A model generated the notes under the pieces. The model was not told where the DNA came from. It searched no databases and saw only the letters and a program-made list of their open reading frames with translations. 64,000 nt of DNA, from assembly GCA_016786665.1 (NCBI GenBank), contig JAEUVZ010000011.1, forward strand, positions 1 through 64,000, read 5' to 3'. Position 1 is the first letter of the stretch. Each line of letters begins with the position of its first letter. Source of the DNA: Flavipsychrobacter sp. (GTDB lineage: Bacteria; Bacteroidota; Bacteroidia; Chitinophagales; Chitinophagaceae). Shown here piece after piece: positions 8,427 through 17,109 of this stretch. The position numbers and the translations under genes are program-made.

Positions 8427-8523
8427 GTGTTTAGGGGTATTCTGTTGTTCAGTAGGGGCGGTTCCTTGCGGTTGCCCCTAAACTGTGCGGGCGGAGATTT
8501 GCTTCCGGCATTCCAGGCAAACA

Positions 8524-8553
8524 AAAGAGCGGCACAAAACTGCGCCGCTCTTT
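8524..8553 (-). terminator. Terminator hairpin of the M20 dipeptidase gene
   Basis: A perfect 10-bp stem (AAAGAGCGGC / GCCGCTCTTT) with a 10-base loop, 29 bases beyond the stop of the dipeptidase gene on the minus strand. The stem itself ends in Ts on that strand. Confidence 0.75.
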
Positions 8554-8581
8554 CATATCGTATGATTATATAGCCCCGGTT

Positions 8582-9949
8582 CTAAGACATCTCCTTATAG
8601 TACTTGTGGAAGTACGGGATAGTTTCGATGCCTTTAAAGTAGTTGAAGATGTCGTATTTCTCGTTGGGGGAGTGGATGTTGTCGTTGTCCAGTCCAAAGC
8701 CGAGCAGTACGGTCTTTAAGCCCAGCACTTTCTCAAACAGGGCGATGATGGGTATGCTTCCGCCGCCCCGGGTGGGTATCGGTTCTTTACCAAAGGACGT
8801 TTTGATGGCTTCCGCCGCGGCTTTGTAGGCTACGGAGTCGGTAGGGGTTACTACCGGCTCACCACCATGGTGGGCGGTTACGGTAACCGTTACGCCGGCA
8901 GGTGCGATGCTTTCAAAGTGCTTTTTGAACATCTCTGATATCTCGTCGGAGCTTTGGTTGGGAACCAGGCGCATGGAAATCTTCGCGTTAGCTTTGGAAG
9001 GCAGCACGGTTTTAGCGCCCTCGCCGGTGTAACCGCCCCATATGCCGTTTACATCCAGCGTAGGGCGGGTGCCGGTGCGCTCCAGCGTAGAGTATCCCTT
9101 TTCACCCCATTCAGCACCTACCTGCAGGTCTTTTTTGTACTCTTCCAGGTCGAAGGGGGCTTTATTGAGAGCCGCCCGTTCTGCTTCCGTCAGGTCTTGT
9201 ACTTTATCGTAGAAGCCCGGTATGGTAATGTGGTTGTTCTCGTCGTGCAGGCTGGCGATCATTTTCGCCAGGATATTGATGGGGTTGGCAACGGCACCGC
9301 CATATACCCCGCTGTGCAGGTCGCGGTTGGGGCCTACTACCTCTACTTCCATATAGGCCAGTCCGCGCAGGCCCGTTTCCAGGCTGGGGTGTTCCATGCT
9401 TATCATAGAGGTATCGGACACCAGCACGATGTCTGCCTTCAGCTTTTCTACGTTGCTTTCCAGGAACTTGCCCAGGTTGGCGGAGCCTACTTCTTCCTCG
9501 CCCTCTATCATGAACTTCACGTTGCAGGCCAGGGTGTTGGTTTTGTTCATCACCTCAAACGCCTTTACGTGCATGTACATTTGTCCTTTGTCATCGCAGG
9601 CGCCGCGGGCGTATATCTTCTCGTCTTTTATTACCGGCTCAAAGGGGCCGCTGTGCCACAGTTCCAGCGGGTCGGCGGGTTGCACATCGTAGTGCCCGTA
9701 TACCAGCACGGTGGGGGCTGAGGGGTCTACCATTTTTTCACCATACACAATCGGGTGCCCTTCGGTAGGGCATATTTCCGCTTTATCGCAACCGGCGGCC
9801 AGCAGGCTTTCCTTTACGGCTTCGGCGCAGCGGGCCACATCGCCCTTATACTTACTGTCGGCACTTACTGACGGAATGCGCAGCAGGTCCAGCAGTTCGT
9901 CTAAAAATCGTTGTTTATTCTGGGAAATATAATCGTTCCAGGCTTGCAT
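8582..9949 (-). CDS. M20-family metallodipeptidase
   Basis: 455 residues, a full-length M20 (ArgE/DapE/carnosinase-like) dipeptidase without signal peptide. Metal ligands and catalytic residues are visible: H86 and D88 in GHYDVQPA, D119 in RGACDDKG, E151-E152 in IEGEEEVGS, and the late His in DNDNIHSPNEKY. A dimerisation (lid) domain occupies roughly residues 190-320. It hydrolyses small peptides with two zinc ions in the cytoplasm; its substrate cannot be told. It is monocistronic with its own terminator. Confidence 0.95.
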   Translation of the reverse strand: MQAWNDYISQNKQRFLDELLDLLRIPSVSADSKYKGDVARCAEAVKESLLAAGCDKAEICPTEGHPIVYGEKMVDPSAPTVLVYGHYDVQPADPLELWHSGPFEPVIKDEKIYARGACDDKGQMYMHVKAFEVMNKTNTLACNVKFMIEGEEEVGSANLGKFLESNVEKLKADIVLVSDTSMISMEHPSLETGLRGLAYMEVEVVGPNRDLHSGVYGGAVANPINILAKMIASLHDENNHITIPGFYDKVQDLTEAERAALNKAPFDLEEYKKDLQVGAEWGEKGYSTLERTGTRPTLDVNGIWGGYTGEGAKTVLPSKANAKISMRLVPNQSSDEISEMFKKHFESIAPAGVTVTVTAHHGGEPVVTPTDSVAYKAAAEAIKTSFGKEPIPTRGGGSIPIIALFEKVLGLKTVLLGFGLDNDNIHSPNEKYDIFNYFKGIETIPYFHKYYKEMS

Positions 9950-10084
9950 ATATATTGAATTTTAAGAGTTCCAAAAGTAAGGTTTACAAATGAAATGCAA
10001 CAGGGGGAAATTTTGGGGTGGTGGTTGCAAGCCGGGAAAGAGTATCATTATTTATCGGTATTTTTGGAGAGTAAAGGAAGGAGC

Positions 10085-10315
10085 ATGGAGATAAATGAAT
10101 TGCGCGAGAAGCTTCGCGAGTATGTGAAAGGAGCAGACGAGCCCCTGCTGGAAATGTTATATGAAGTCGCCGTTGGGTATTCCCGCGATGGTGATAGCTA
10201 TGTCTTTACCAAAGAGGATATAGAACTATTGGATCAGCGCCGCAATGCACGCCTCGCAGGAGAGGAGGGTTATGATTGGGAGACGGCCCGGGAAATGATT
10301 ACTGGTTCAAAGTAA
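10085..10315 (+). CDS. Putative antitoxin of a ParE/RelE-type pair
   Basis: The ATG at 10085 is preferred over the in-frame one at 9995: it follows a purine-rich GGAAGGAGC ribosome-binding site and removes a non-conserved N-terminus. The product has 76 residues, mainly helical and acidic (INELREKLREYVKG, VFTKEDIELLDQRRNARLAG), matching the small helical antitoxins often encoded upstream of RelE/ParE toxins. The toxin gene starts three bases after the stop. The pair is judged by arrangement; the antitoxin itself has no strong family motif. Confidence 0.7.
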   Translation: MEINELREKLREYVKGADEPLLEMLYEVAVGYSRDGDSYVFTKEDIELLDQRRNARLAGEEGYDWETAREMITGSK

Positions 10316-10318
10316 TTG

Positions 10319-10597
10319 ATGTACAGCCTAAAACTTCAGAAACAAGCGCTCGCGGACATGACCGATGCCTACCTTTGGTATGATGACGCCAGTCCGGGAC
10401 TGGGAGAGTCTTTTCTGGATGTGGTGCAGGCAGGATTAACTAAACTACAGGGGAATCCATACATATATTCGTCTATTAGCCAATTCTTCCGAAAGGCGAA
10501 AACTTCGCGGTTTCCCTACTTGATTCTGTATGAAATAGAAGGAAATAGCATATTTGTGACATCTATATGGCATACCAGCCGAAAACCCCGCCGTTGA
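10319..10597 (+). CDS. ParE/RelE-superfamily toxin
   Basis: 92 residues from the ATG at 10319; a TTG directly before it is also in frame. The fold pattern of the ParE/RelE family is clear: LKLQKQALADMTDAYLWYDD (first strand and helices), GLGESFLDVVQAG, a middle strand RFPYLILYEI, and a final FVTSIWHTSRKP strand. ParE-type members poison gyrase; RelE-type members cleave mRNA in the ribosome; which applies cannot be decided. It is translationally coupled to the antitoxin. Confidence 0.85.
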   Translation: MYSLKLQKQALADMTDAYLWYDDASPGLGESFLDVVQAGLTKLQGNPYIYSSISQFFRKAKTSRFPYLILYEIEGNSIFVTSIWHTSRKPRR

Positions 10598-10632
10598 TTG
10601 TACGTCCGCAATGTGTCAAAGTTTGTCGTTTC

Positions 10633-10665
10633 AATTGCCAATGTGGCAATTTTAAAGTAACTTTG
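10633..10665 (+). promoter_or_regulatory. queA promoter with an overlapping inverted repeat
   Basis: TAACTTTG at 10658-10665 fits the Bacteroidota -7 element TAnnTTTG. Upstream at 10633-10651 is a perfect inverted repeat AATTGCC-AATGT-GGCAATT that covers where the -33 element should be (no TTTG at the right distance, ATTG instead). The dyad may be an operator. queA starts 27 bases downstream. Confidence 0.55.
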
Positions 10666-10691
10666 CACACTTTTAAATATATCTGCTCCTT

Positions 10692-11741
10692 ATGAAGTTG
10701 TCGCAATTTAAATTCGACCTGCCACTAAATCTGATAGCACAACATCCCGCGAAGACCCGGGAGGAAAGCCGCCTGATGGTAGTGCACCGCGACACTGGAA
10801 AGATCGAACACAAAACATTCAAAGACATCCTCGGGTTCTTTAACGATAAGGATGTAATGATTGTAAACAACACCAAGGTATTTCCTGCGCGTCTCTATGG
10901 CAAAAAGGAAAAGACCGGTGCTAAGATAGAAGTGTTCCTGCTGCGTGAGCTTAACAAGCCCAATCGCTTGTGGGATGTGATTGTAGACCCCGCCCGTAAA
11001 ATACGGGTTGGCAACAAGCTCTACTTTGGTGATAACGACGAACTGGTAGCGGAAGTGATAGACAATACCACCTCGCGCGGGCGGACTATACGCTTCCTGT
11101 TTGACGGGGACGATACCCAGTTCCGTGCTATGCTGGAACTGCTCGGGGAAACACCGCTGCCTAAGTACATAAAGCGCAAACCGGAAGAGGAAGATAAAGA
11201 ACGCTACCAGACAGTATATGCCAAGCACGAAGGTGCGGTAGCGGCTCCCACTGCCGGACTGCACTTCAGCCGGGAACTGATAAAGCGCCTGGAGATAGTA
11301 GGGGTGAAGTTTGCCGAAGCGACCCTCCATACCGGCCTGGGTACATTCCGCCCCATAGAGGTGGAAGACCTCTCCAAGCACAAAATGGACGCGGAATACT
11401 TTAAAGTAGACGACTACGCCTGCAACATAGTGAACAAAGCCAAGATAGACGGACGGAATATCTGTTCGGTGGGTACTACCACTATGCGCGCCATAGAAAG
11501 CTCGGTAACCGCCCAGGGGCTGCTGAAACCCGGGGAAGGATGGACCAATCTGTTCATACACCCGCCTCACGAGTTCAATATTGCCAACTCCCTTATCACC
11601 AACTTCCATCTGCCCAAGACCAGCCTGCTGATAATGGTGTGTGCGTTTGCCGGGTACGATCTGACTATGGAAGCATATCAAACCGCTATCAAAGAGAAGT
11701 ACCGCTTCTTCAGCTATGGCGACGCGATGATAGTTCTATAA
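10692..11741 (+). CDS. queA: S-adenosylmethionine:tRNA ribosyltransferase-isomerase
   Basis: 349 residues, standard length. Transfers and isomerises the ribosyl part of SAM onto 7-aminomethyl-7-deazaguanine in tRNA, giving epoxyqueuosine in queuosine synthesis. Family motifs are obvious: [11 protein letters not shown] near the start, [11 protein letters not shown], the [20 protein letters not shown] block, [20 protein letters not shown] and the late [19 protein letters not shown]. It is monocistronic, with a promoter just upstream and a palindromic terminator downstream. Confidence 0.98.
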   Translation: MKLSQFKFDLPLNLIAQHPAKTREESRLMVVHRDTGKIEHKTFKDILGFFNDKDVMIVNNTKVFPARLYGKKEKTGAKIEVFLLRELNKPNRLWDVIVDPARKIRVGNKLYFGDNDELVAEVIDNTTSRGRTIRFLFDGDDTQFRAMLELLGETPLPKYIKRKPEEEDKERYQTVYAKHEGAVAAPTAGLHFSRELIKRLEIVGVKFAEATLHTGLGTFRPIEVEDLSKHKMDAEYFKVDDYACNIVNKAKIDGRNICSVGTTTMRAIESSVTAQGLLKPGEGWTNLFIHPPHEFNIANSLITNFHLPKTSLLIMVCAFAGYDLTMEAYQTAIKEKYRFFSYGDAMIVL

Positions 11742-11781
11742 ATTATTTATATGCAATAAGCTGATTTTTAAAATCGTTATA

Positions 11782-11809
11782 AACAGCGTACGGAATTCCG
11801 TACGCTGTT
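11782..11809. terminator. Perfect 28-bp palindrome, probable queA terminator
   Basis: AACAGCGTACGGAA followed directly by its reverse complement, 40 bases after the queA stop. As RNA it folds into a 12-bp stem with a 4-base loop, followed by GTATTTTTGG. Its right edge abuts the -7 element of the gmhA promoter, so it may also serve as an operator. Confidence 0.75.
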
Positions 11810-11810
11810 G

Positions 11811-11818
11811 TATTTTTG
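11811..11818 (+). promoter_or_regulatory. Putative -7 element of the gmhA promoter
   Basis: TATTTTTG fits TAnnTTTG and lies 12 bases before the gmhA ATG. The -33 position would fall inside the preceding perfect palindrome and has no TTTG. The short leader suits Bacteroidota transcripts, but the assignment is tentative. Confidence 0.45.
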
Positions 11819-11830
11819 GCACATATCCAT

Positions 11831-12409
11831 ATGAAACAACAAATAAAAAATATCGTTCAGGCCTCTGTTGATACCAAACTCGCTCTCTTGGCCGATGAGG
11901 CCATTATCAGCGAGATAGAGGCCATAGCCAGCCTCACCACCACGGCTTTCCGGAATGGGAACAAGGTGCTGTTTTGTGGGAATGGCGGCAGCGCTGCCGA
12001 CGCCCAGCACCTGGCGGCGGAGTTTAGCGGAAGATTTTACACAGATAGGACACCATTACCTTCGGAAGCCCTGCATGTTAATACGTCTTATATTACAGCG
12101 GTGGCAAACGATTATGGCTTTGAGTTCGTATATAGTAGAATAATAAAGGGCATCGGCCGGCCGGGAGATATATTGGTAGGGTTGAGCACTTCAGGAAATT
12201 CTGTTAATATTATCAACGCGCTGAACCAGGCCAAAGAAATTGGTATGATTACTGTAGGTCTTACAGGTAAAGGAGGCAAGATGAGTGACCTGTGCGACCA
12301 CGTGATAAAAGTACCAAGTACCGACACACCCCGTATACAGGAGACGCACATAATGGTTGGTCACATAATATGCCAGCTAGTAGAAGAACAATTATTCAGT
12401 AACGGCTAA
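11831..12409 (+). CDS. gmhA: Sedoheptulose-7-phosphate isomerase (SIS domain)
   Basis: 192 residues from the ATG at 11831. A single SIS domain with the GmhA signatures: CGNGGSAADAQHLAAEFSGR (residues ~45-65), ALHVNTSYITAVANDYGFE, GLSTSGNS for phosphosugar binding, and RIQETHIMVGHIICQLVEE near the end. Converts D-sedoheptulose 7-phosphate to D-glycero-D-manno-heptose 7-phosphate, the first step of ADP-heptose synthesis for lipopolysaccharide or other glycoconjugates. The next gene, 11 bases on, encodes the likely phosphatase. Confidence 0.93.
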   Translation: MKQQIKNIVQASVDTKLALLADEAIISEIEAIASLTTTAFRNGNKVLFCGNGGSAADAQHLAAEFSGRFYTDRTPLPSEALHVNTSYITAVANDYGFEFVYSRIIKGIGRPGDILVGLSTSGNSVNIINALNQAKEIGMITVGLTGKGGKMSDLCDHVIKVPSTDTPRIQETHIMVGHIICQLVEEQLFSNG

Positions 12410-12420
12410 CAAAGGAAACA

Positions 12421-13005
12421 ATGGAAAATTCATTTCACACACAGCAACAGCCCGATAGAGGCTGGACCCTGTTCTTAGACCGCGACGGTGTGATTAATGA
12501 GGAAATAGTAGGCTCATACATCACCACCTCCGACGAGTTTAAGTTTTGTAACGGCGCCCTCGACGCGCTCAATATATTAGGAAGCATTTTCGGCACCATA
12601 GTGGTGGTAACCAACCAGCGTGGCGTAGGGAAGGGCATCATGTCGATAGAAGCCCTGCGCGATATAAACGATACCATGACCAACGCGGTGACTAGCGCCG
12701 GCGGAAGGCTGGACAAGATATACTCCTGCACGGCTGTCAGCGATACCGACCACAACCGCAAGCCGAATACCGGCATGGGCCTGCAGGCCAGGGAAGACTT
12801 TCCCGAGATAGACTTCCGCAAGAGCATTATTGTGGGCAACAGCCTGAGCGATATGGAGTTTGGGAAACGCCTGGCCATGCACACGGTATTCCTAACCACC
12901 AAGCACGAACCCTTTGAGCTGCCGAATGACCTGATAGACCAGCAATTCAGTTCGCTGCTGGACTGGGCCAGGACCCTGAAGGTGGCCCCGGAAGTGGTGG
13001 GATAG
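12421..13005 (+). CDS. HAD-family phosphatase, GmhB/HisB-like
   Basis: 194 residues with HAD class IIIA motifs: LFLDRDGVINEE (nucleophile Asp about residue 20), VVTNQRGVGKG, RKPNTGMG (motif III Lys) and VGNSLSDMEFGKRLAM (motif IV). This is the architecture of GmhB, which removes the 7-phosphate from heptose 1,7-bisphosphate. The zinc-binding Cys/His loop of classical GmhB is missing; the same place reads SCTAVSDTDHNRKP. Next to gmhA the heptose role is the best guess. Confidence 0.85.
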   Translation: MENSFHTQQQPDRGWTLFLDRDGVINEEIVGSYITTSDEFKFCNGALDALNILGSIFGTIVVVTNQRGVGKGIMSIEALRDINDTMTNAVTSAGGRLDKIYSCTAVSDTDHNRKPNTGMGLQAREDFPEIDFRKSIIVGNSLSDMEFGKRLAMHTVFLTTKHEPFELPNDLIDQQFSSLLDWARTLKVAPEVVG

Positions 13006-13071
13006 GGCAGTTAACAGTTGCCAGCTAGCAACGGACAGTACGGACAGTCGAATAAATATTATATTTATATT

Positions 13072-13104
13072 AAGGTTTGGAGCTATTCCAAACCTTATTT
13101 TTTG
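13072..13104 (+). terminator. Terminator of the gmhA-gmhB-like operon
   Basis: AAGGTTTGGA-GCTAT-TCCAAACCTT, a perfect 10-bp stem, followed by ATTTTTTG. It separates the heptose genes from the ribosomal operon. Confidence 0.9.
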
Positions 13105-13172
13105 CCTTAAAGCCTTACTGGCACTGGTAACTGCCAACTTGGAGACTGAAAACTGTTGACTGGATTATTTCT

Positions 13173-13203
13173 TTTGTAATTAAAAAAAATCCCTTTACCT
13201 TTG
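13173..13203 (+). promoter_or_regulatory. Promoter of the infA-rplQ operon
   Basis: TTTG at 13173-13176 and TACCTTTG at 13196-13203 with 19 bases between them match the Bacteroidota housekeeping consensus (TTTG, then TAnnTTTG). infA starts 15 bases after the -7 element. Confidence 0.85.
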
Positions 13204-13218
13204 CAGTCCTTTTTAAAT

Positions 13219-13437
13219 ATGGCTAAACAGTCTTTAATAAAACAAGACGGGACTATCGTAGAAGCTTTGTCAAACGCCATGTTTCGCGTTCGGCTCGAAA
13301 ACGGACACGAAATTCTGGCGACGATCTCTGGTAAGATGCGCATGCACTACATACGCATACTGCCGGGCGATAAGGTAGGAGTAGAAATGAGCCCGTACGA
13401 CTTAAGTAGAGGCCGTATCATTTATCGATATAAGTAA
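13219..13437 (+). CDS. infA: Translation initiation factor IF-1
   Basis: 72 residues, the universal length. It starts [20 protein letters not shown]; an in-frame ATG six codons upstream lies at the promoter and is not used. The S1-like OB-fold motifs are present ([49 protein letters not shown]). IF-1 binds the ribosomal A site during initiation. It is the first gene of the operon here: the secY/map genes usually found upstream are absent and a heptose operon with its own terminator precedes it. Confidence 0.98.
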   Translation: MAKQSLIKQDGTIVEALSNAMFRVRLENGHEILATISGKMRMHYIRILPGDKVGVEMSPYDLSRGRIIYRYK

Positions 13438-13457
13438 ACTGTAAAAAAGTAACCATT

Positions 13458-13574
13458 ATGAAGGTTAGAGCATCCATAAAAAAACGCAGTGCCGATTGCA
13501 AAATAGTGCGTCGCAAAGGCAGGCTGTATGTAATCAACAAAAAGAATCCTCGTTTTAAACAACGTCAGGGTTAA
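13458..13574 (+). CDS. rpmJ: Ribosomal protein bL36
   Basis: 38 residues, the standard length, from the ATG at 13458 to TAA at 13572: begins [15 protein letters not shown] and ends NPRFKQRQG. It keeps only one cysteine (residue 14) of the Cys3-His zinc site found in the C+ form, so it is the zinc-free type. It sits between infA and rpsM as usual. Confidence 0.97.
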   Translation: MKVRASIKKRSADCKIVRRKGRLYVINKKNPRFKQRQG

Positions 13575-13611
13575 TTAATTTGTATTTTTTAATTTTTAAT
13601 ATTCAATATTA

Positions 13612-13992
13612 ATGGCTCGTATAGCTGGTATTGACCTTCCTAAAAACAAGCGCGGTGAGATAGCCCTTACCTACATTTATGGTATTGGCCCTAGCACTGC
13701 TCAGTACATTCTTTCTAAAGCTGGTATCGATTTCGATAAAAAAGCGGCAGAGTGGAATGATGATGAGCAGACTGCTATCCGTAACATCATCAGCGGCGAG
13801 TTTAAAGTAGAAGGCCAGTTGCGTTCTGAAGTGCAAATGAACATTAAGCGCCTCATGGATATCGCTTGTTACCGCGGCCTGCGTCACCGTAAGGGTCTTC
13901 CCCTGCGTGGCCAACGCACCCGTACTAACAGCCGTACCCGTAAAGGTAAGCGTAAGACAGTTGCAGGTAAGAAGAAAGCACCTAAGAAGTAA
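13612..13992 (+). CDS. rpsM: Ribosomal protein uS13
   Basis: 126 residues. Binds the head of the 30S subunit and contacts tRNA and the 50S. Recognised by the start [34 protein letters not shown], and [20 protein letters not shown], followed by a Lys/Arg-rich tail ([17 protein letters not shown]). Third gene of the operon. Confidence 0.98.
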   Translation: MARIAGIDLPKNKRGEIALTYIYGIGPSTAQYILSKAGIDFDKKAAEWNDDEQTAIRNIISGEFKVEGQLRSEVQMNIKRLMDIACYRGLRHRKGLPLRGQRTRTNSRTRKGKRKTVAGKKKAPKK

Positions 13993-14094
13993 TAACAGGG
14001 CCACCGCCGGATCCGCTGAGGTGCAGCGGGGAGGGGTGGCGCGCCTCGGCCAGGCCGGGGAAGTATTTTTTGACTACCTTATTTTAAAAACAAA

Positions 14095-14496
14095 ATGGCA
14101 AAAGGACAATCTTCTGCAAAGAGCGTCGCTAAAAAACGCGTCGTAAAAGTTGACCCGCACGGGGATGCACACATCAGTGCTACATTCAACAACATCATCA
14201 TCAGCCTTACCAACAAGAACGGACAGGTTATCTCCTGGTCTTCTGCCGGTAAAATGGGCTTCCGTGGTTCTAAGAAAAACACTCCATACGCTGCCCAGAT
14301 GGCCGCTGCTGATTGCGCTAAAGTAGCTATAGACGCAGGCCTGAAAAAAGTAGACGTATTTGTGAAAGGACCAGGTTCCGGACGCGAAGGCGCTATCCGC
14401 TCACTGAGCACCAATGGTATTGAGATAGTATCTATAAAAGATATTACTCCCATGCCGCACAATGGCTGCCGCCCTCCTAAGAAGCGTAGGGTATAA
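14095..14496 (+). CDS. rpsK: Ribosomal protein uS11
   Basis: 133 residues. Part of the 30S platform. Recognised by [52 protein letters not shown], and the C-terminus [16 protein letters not shown] 100-base spacer rich in GC separates it from rpsM, longer than usual, without a frame. Confidence 0.98.
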   Translation: MAKGQSSAKSVAKKRVVKVDPHGDAHISATFNNIIISLTNKNGQVISWSSAGKMGFRGSKKNTPYAAQMAAADCAKVAIDAGLKKVDVFVKGPGSGREGAIRSLSTNGIEIVSIKDITPMPHNGCRPPKKRRV

Positions 14497-14641
14497 TTTC
14501 AGTTTGCAGTAGCAATTGGCAGTCAATGGCTACAGGCAATCCGATATTCAATAGCAATAATCAATTTTCAATAACAAGCTGTTCCGGATCAGATTTCACG
14601 ATCTTTAAAGGAGACGGGGCAGTAAAAAAACAAAGATCGAA

Positions 14642-15247
14642 ATGGCTCGTTATACAGGACCAAAGAACAGAATCTGCCGCATCTTCGGCGAACCAATCCT
14701 GGGTTCAGGTAAGAACCTGGGTAAAAACAGCAACCCTCCCGGCCAGCACGGTAACTCCAAGAAGCGCAAGAGCGCCTCTGAGTACGCCATACAGCTGAAG
14801 GAGAAGCAAAAAGCCAAGTACACCTACATGGTGCTTGAAAAACAATTCCGTAATACCTACTTTGAGGCTTCCCGCCTGAAGGGTGCAACGGGTGAAAACC
14901 TTATCAAGCTGCTGGAAGCACGCCTGGACAACGCCGTATACCGCCTCGGTATCGCGCCTACACGCCCTGCCGCCCGCCAGCTGGTATCGCACAAGCACAT
15001 AATGGTCAATGGCCATATCGTTAACATTCCTTCTTACAGCCTGCGTCCCGGTGATGTGATAGAGCTGAAAGAAAAATCAAGGGCTAACAACCTGATTACC
15101 GGCAACATTCGTGGTAAGAACCCCAAGATCAGCTGGATGGACTGGAGCGAAAAAGACATGAAAGGTACTTACATAGCTCACCCTGAGCGCGACAACGTTC
15201 CTGAGAACATTAAGGAACAGCTCATAGTGGAACTGTACTCTAAATAA
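14642..15247 (+). CDS. rpsD: Ribosomal protein uS4
   Basis: 201 residues. 16S rRNA-binding primary assembly protein and, in many bacteria, translational repressor of this operon. Motifs: ARYTGPKNRICRIFGEPI at the start, NPPGQHGNSKKRKS, RLDNAVYRLGIAPTRPAARQ, LVSHKHIMVNGHIVNIPSY (S4 RNA-binding domain, ~residues 95-155). A 145-base leader precedes it and a strong hairpin follows before rpoA. Confidence 0.98.
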   Translation: MARYTGPKNRICRIFGEPILGSGKNLGKNSNPPGQHGNSKKRKSASEYAIQLKEKQKAKYTYMVLEKQFRNTYFEASRLKGATGENLIKLLEARLDNAVYRLGIAPTRPAARQLVSHKHIMVNGHIVNIPSYSLRPGDVIELKEKSRANNLITGNIRGKNPKISWMDWSEKDMKGTYIAHPERDNVPENIKEQLIVELYSK

Positions 15248-15252
15248 TGAAA

Positions 15253-15283
15253 TTAAGCCTTCCGCACTGTGCGGAAGGCTTAA
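15253..15283 (+). terminator. Strong hairpin between rpsD and rpoA
   Basis: TTAAGCCTTCCGCAC and its exact reverse complement with one base between. After it comes AACAAGTTTTT, a weak U-run. Within a single operon it may be a partial terminator or a processing/stability element that sets different levels of ribosomal proteins and rpoA. Confidence 0.6.
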
Positions 15284-15392
15284 CAAGTTTTTAAAATGGC
15301 TGATTTTGCTTATATTCGCAGGCTCTCAAAGGGCTTCGTTGCAAGGTTCAGTCAGCAATAAATTAAAATAAACGTAAATAATATCACTCAAT

Positions 15393-16385
15393 ATGGCAAT
15401 ATTGAATTTCCAAAAGCCGGATAAAATTGTTCTTCAGAAAGCAAACGATTTCGAAGCTCAATTCGAATTCCGTCCGCTTGAACCAGGTTACGGTGTTACC
15501 ATTGGTAACGCGTTGCGTCGTGTATTGCTTTCTTCCCTGGAAGGCTATGCGCTCACGGCTATCAGGATACCTGGTGCTGACCACGAGTTCGCAACTATCA
15601 AAGGTGTGTTGGAAGATGTTACCGAAATCATCCTGAACCTGAAGCAGGTACGTATCAAGAAGGATGGTGAAGGCGATATTACCGAGAAGATAGATCTGAA
15701 CATCAAAGGACAGGAAACGTTTACCGCCGGAATGATAGGCGAAGCGCTTCCCGGCTTCCAGGTAATGAACCCGGAACTGATTATCTGCAACATGCAGCCC
15801 GGTACCAACTTACAGATAGAACTCTGGATAGGCAAAGGCCGCGGCTATGTGCCTGCTGAGGAGAACCGTCCGAAAGACGCGCCTCTCGGCATCATCGCTA
15901 TCGACTCTATTTACACTCCCATTAAGAATGTAAAGTACAGCATCGAAAATACCCGCGTAGAACAGCGTACGGATTTCGAAAAGCTGATAATGGAAGTTTC
16001 TACAGACGGTACTATCCACCCGGAAGAAGCCGTTAAAGAAGCATCCCGTATCCTTATCCAGCACCTGATGATCATCACCGACGAGAATATCTCCCTGGAT
16101 ACCCGTCGTGAAGAGAAAGAATCAGTAGTGGATGAAGAAACACTGCAACTGCGCAAGACTCTGAATACACCGCTGGAAGACCTGGAGCTTTCCGTACGTG
16201 CGTTCAACTGCCTGAAAGCGGCGAAGATCAACTCCCTGAGCGAACTGGTTCAATACACACAGGAAGAGCTGATGAAGTTCCGCAACTTCGGTCAGAAATC
16301 ACTGTCTGAAATTGAACAGGTTCTGGGTGAGCGTGGCCTCCACTTTGGTATGGACATCAGCCGCCTGCACAGGAGCGAAGATTAA
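15393..16385 (+). CDS. rpoA: RNA polymerase alpha subunit
   Basis: 330 residues, standard. N-terminal assembly domain (about 1-230) with FEFRPLEPGYGVTIGNALRR and LLSSLEGYALTAIRIPGADH. Flexible linker. C-terminal domain (about 250-320) with LEDLELSVRAFNCLKAAKIN, LSELVQYTQEELMKFRNFGQ and KSLSEIEQVLGERGLHFGM. Dimerises to nucleate the polymerase; the C-terminal domain contacts DNA and regulators. Confidence 0.99.
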   Translation: MAILNFQKPDKIVLQKANDFEAQFEFRPLEPGYGVTIGNALRRVLLSSLEGYALTAIRIPGADHEFATIKGVLEDVTEIILNLKQVRIKKDGEGDITEKIDLNIKGQETFTAGMIGEALPGFQVMNPELIICNMQPGTNLQIELWIGKGRGYVPAEENRPKDAPLGIIAIDSIYTPIKNVKYSIENTRVEQRTDFEKLIMEVSTDGTIHPEEAVKEASRILIQHLMIITDENISLDTRREEKESVVDEETLQLRKTLNTPLEDLELSVRAFNCLKAAKINSLSELVQYTQEELMKFRNFGQKSLSEIEQVLGERGLHFGMDISRLHRSED

Positions 16386-16394
16386 TAATTTTTT

Positions 16395-16440
16395 GAACCA
16401 CGGTAATCCTTTTAATCAGGAGAATCGTGGTTCTATTTTT
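16395..16440 (+). terminator. Terminator-like hairpin between rpoA and rplQ
   Basis: GAACCACG and CGTGGTTC pair across a 23-base loop and are followed by TATTTTTTT. Since rplQ normally shares this transcript, termination is probably partial. Confidence 0.6.
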
Positions 16441-16498
16441 TTCATAAGTACCTCATAACTCCTTGACACGGTATGAGGGAATTTTAAAAACAAATGTC

Positions 16499-17062
16499 AT
16501 GCGTCACGGAGACAAAATCAAAAATTTAAGCCGCACTGCCTCTCACAGGAGGGCGTTGATGTCTAACATGGCTTGCCAGCTGATAGAGCACAAGCGCATT
16601 GTTACTACCCTTGCAAAAGCGAAAGCCCTGCGTGTATATGCAGAGCCACTGATCACCCGTTCTAAGAACGATAGCATGCACAACCGTCGTGTGGTGTTCA
16701 GCTACCTGCAGGATAAAGAAGCCATCAAGGAACTTTTTGGCGTAATAGGTGATAAAGTAGCTAACCGTCCTGGTGGTTACATTCGTATCATTAAGCTGGC
16801 TCCCCGTGTGGGCGATGCTGCTGAAATGGCGATGATAGAACTGGTTGACTTCAACGAGATCTACACCAAAGATGCTAAAGACGCCGGTGCTAAGAAAACA
16901 CGCCGTAGCCGCCGCTCTTCAGGCGCTGCTGCTCCTAAGGCTGCCGCACCCGCTGCTGAAGCTACACAAGAAGAAGTGGTTGCTGAAGCTCCTGCGACAG
17001 AAGCTACTGAAAACACAGAAGCACCTGCTCAAGAAGAAGGTACTACTGAAGAAAACGCTTAA
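16499..17062 (+). CDS. rplQ: Ribosomal protein bL17 with extended C-terminal tail
   Basis: The start is the ATG at 16499 ([20 protein letters not shown]), not the upstream in-frame ATG; the product is 187 residues. The conserved core covers about 115 residues ([40 protein letters not shown]). After a basic patch ([10 protein letters not shown]) comes a tail of about 55 residues made of Ala, Pro, Glu and Thr, probably disordered; such extensions are common in Bacteroidota L17. Last gene of the operon. Confidence 0.97.
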   Translation: MRHGDKIKNLSRTASHRRALMSNMACQLIEHKRIVTTLAKAKALRVYAEPLITRSKNDSMHNRRVVFSYLQDKEAIKELFGVIGDKVANRPGGYIRIIKLAPRVGDAAEMAMIELVDFNEIYTKDAKDAGAKKTRRSRRSSGAAAPKAAAPAAEATQEEVVAEAPATEATENTEAPAQEEGTTEENA

Positions 17063-17081
17063 TAATTCCTTAGCGATATTG

Positions 17082-17109
17082 AAAACGGCCCGCACAGCGG
17101 GCCGTTTTT
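17082..17109 (+). terminator. Terminator of the ribosomal/rpoA operon
   Basis: AAAACGGCCCGC-ACA-GCGGGCCGTTTTT, a long GC-rich stem with a 3-base loop and a T-run, 20 bases after the rplQ stop. Confidence 0.95.
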
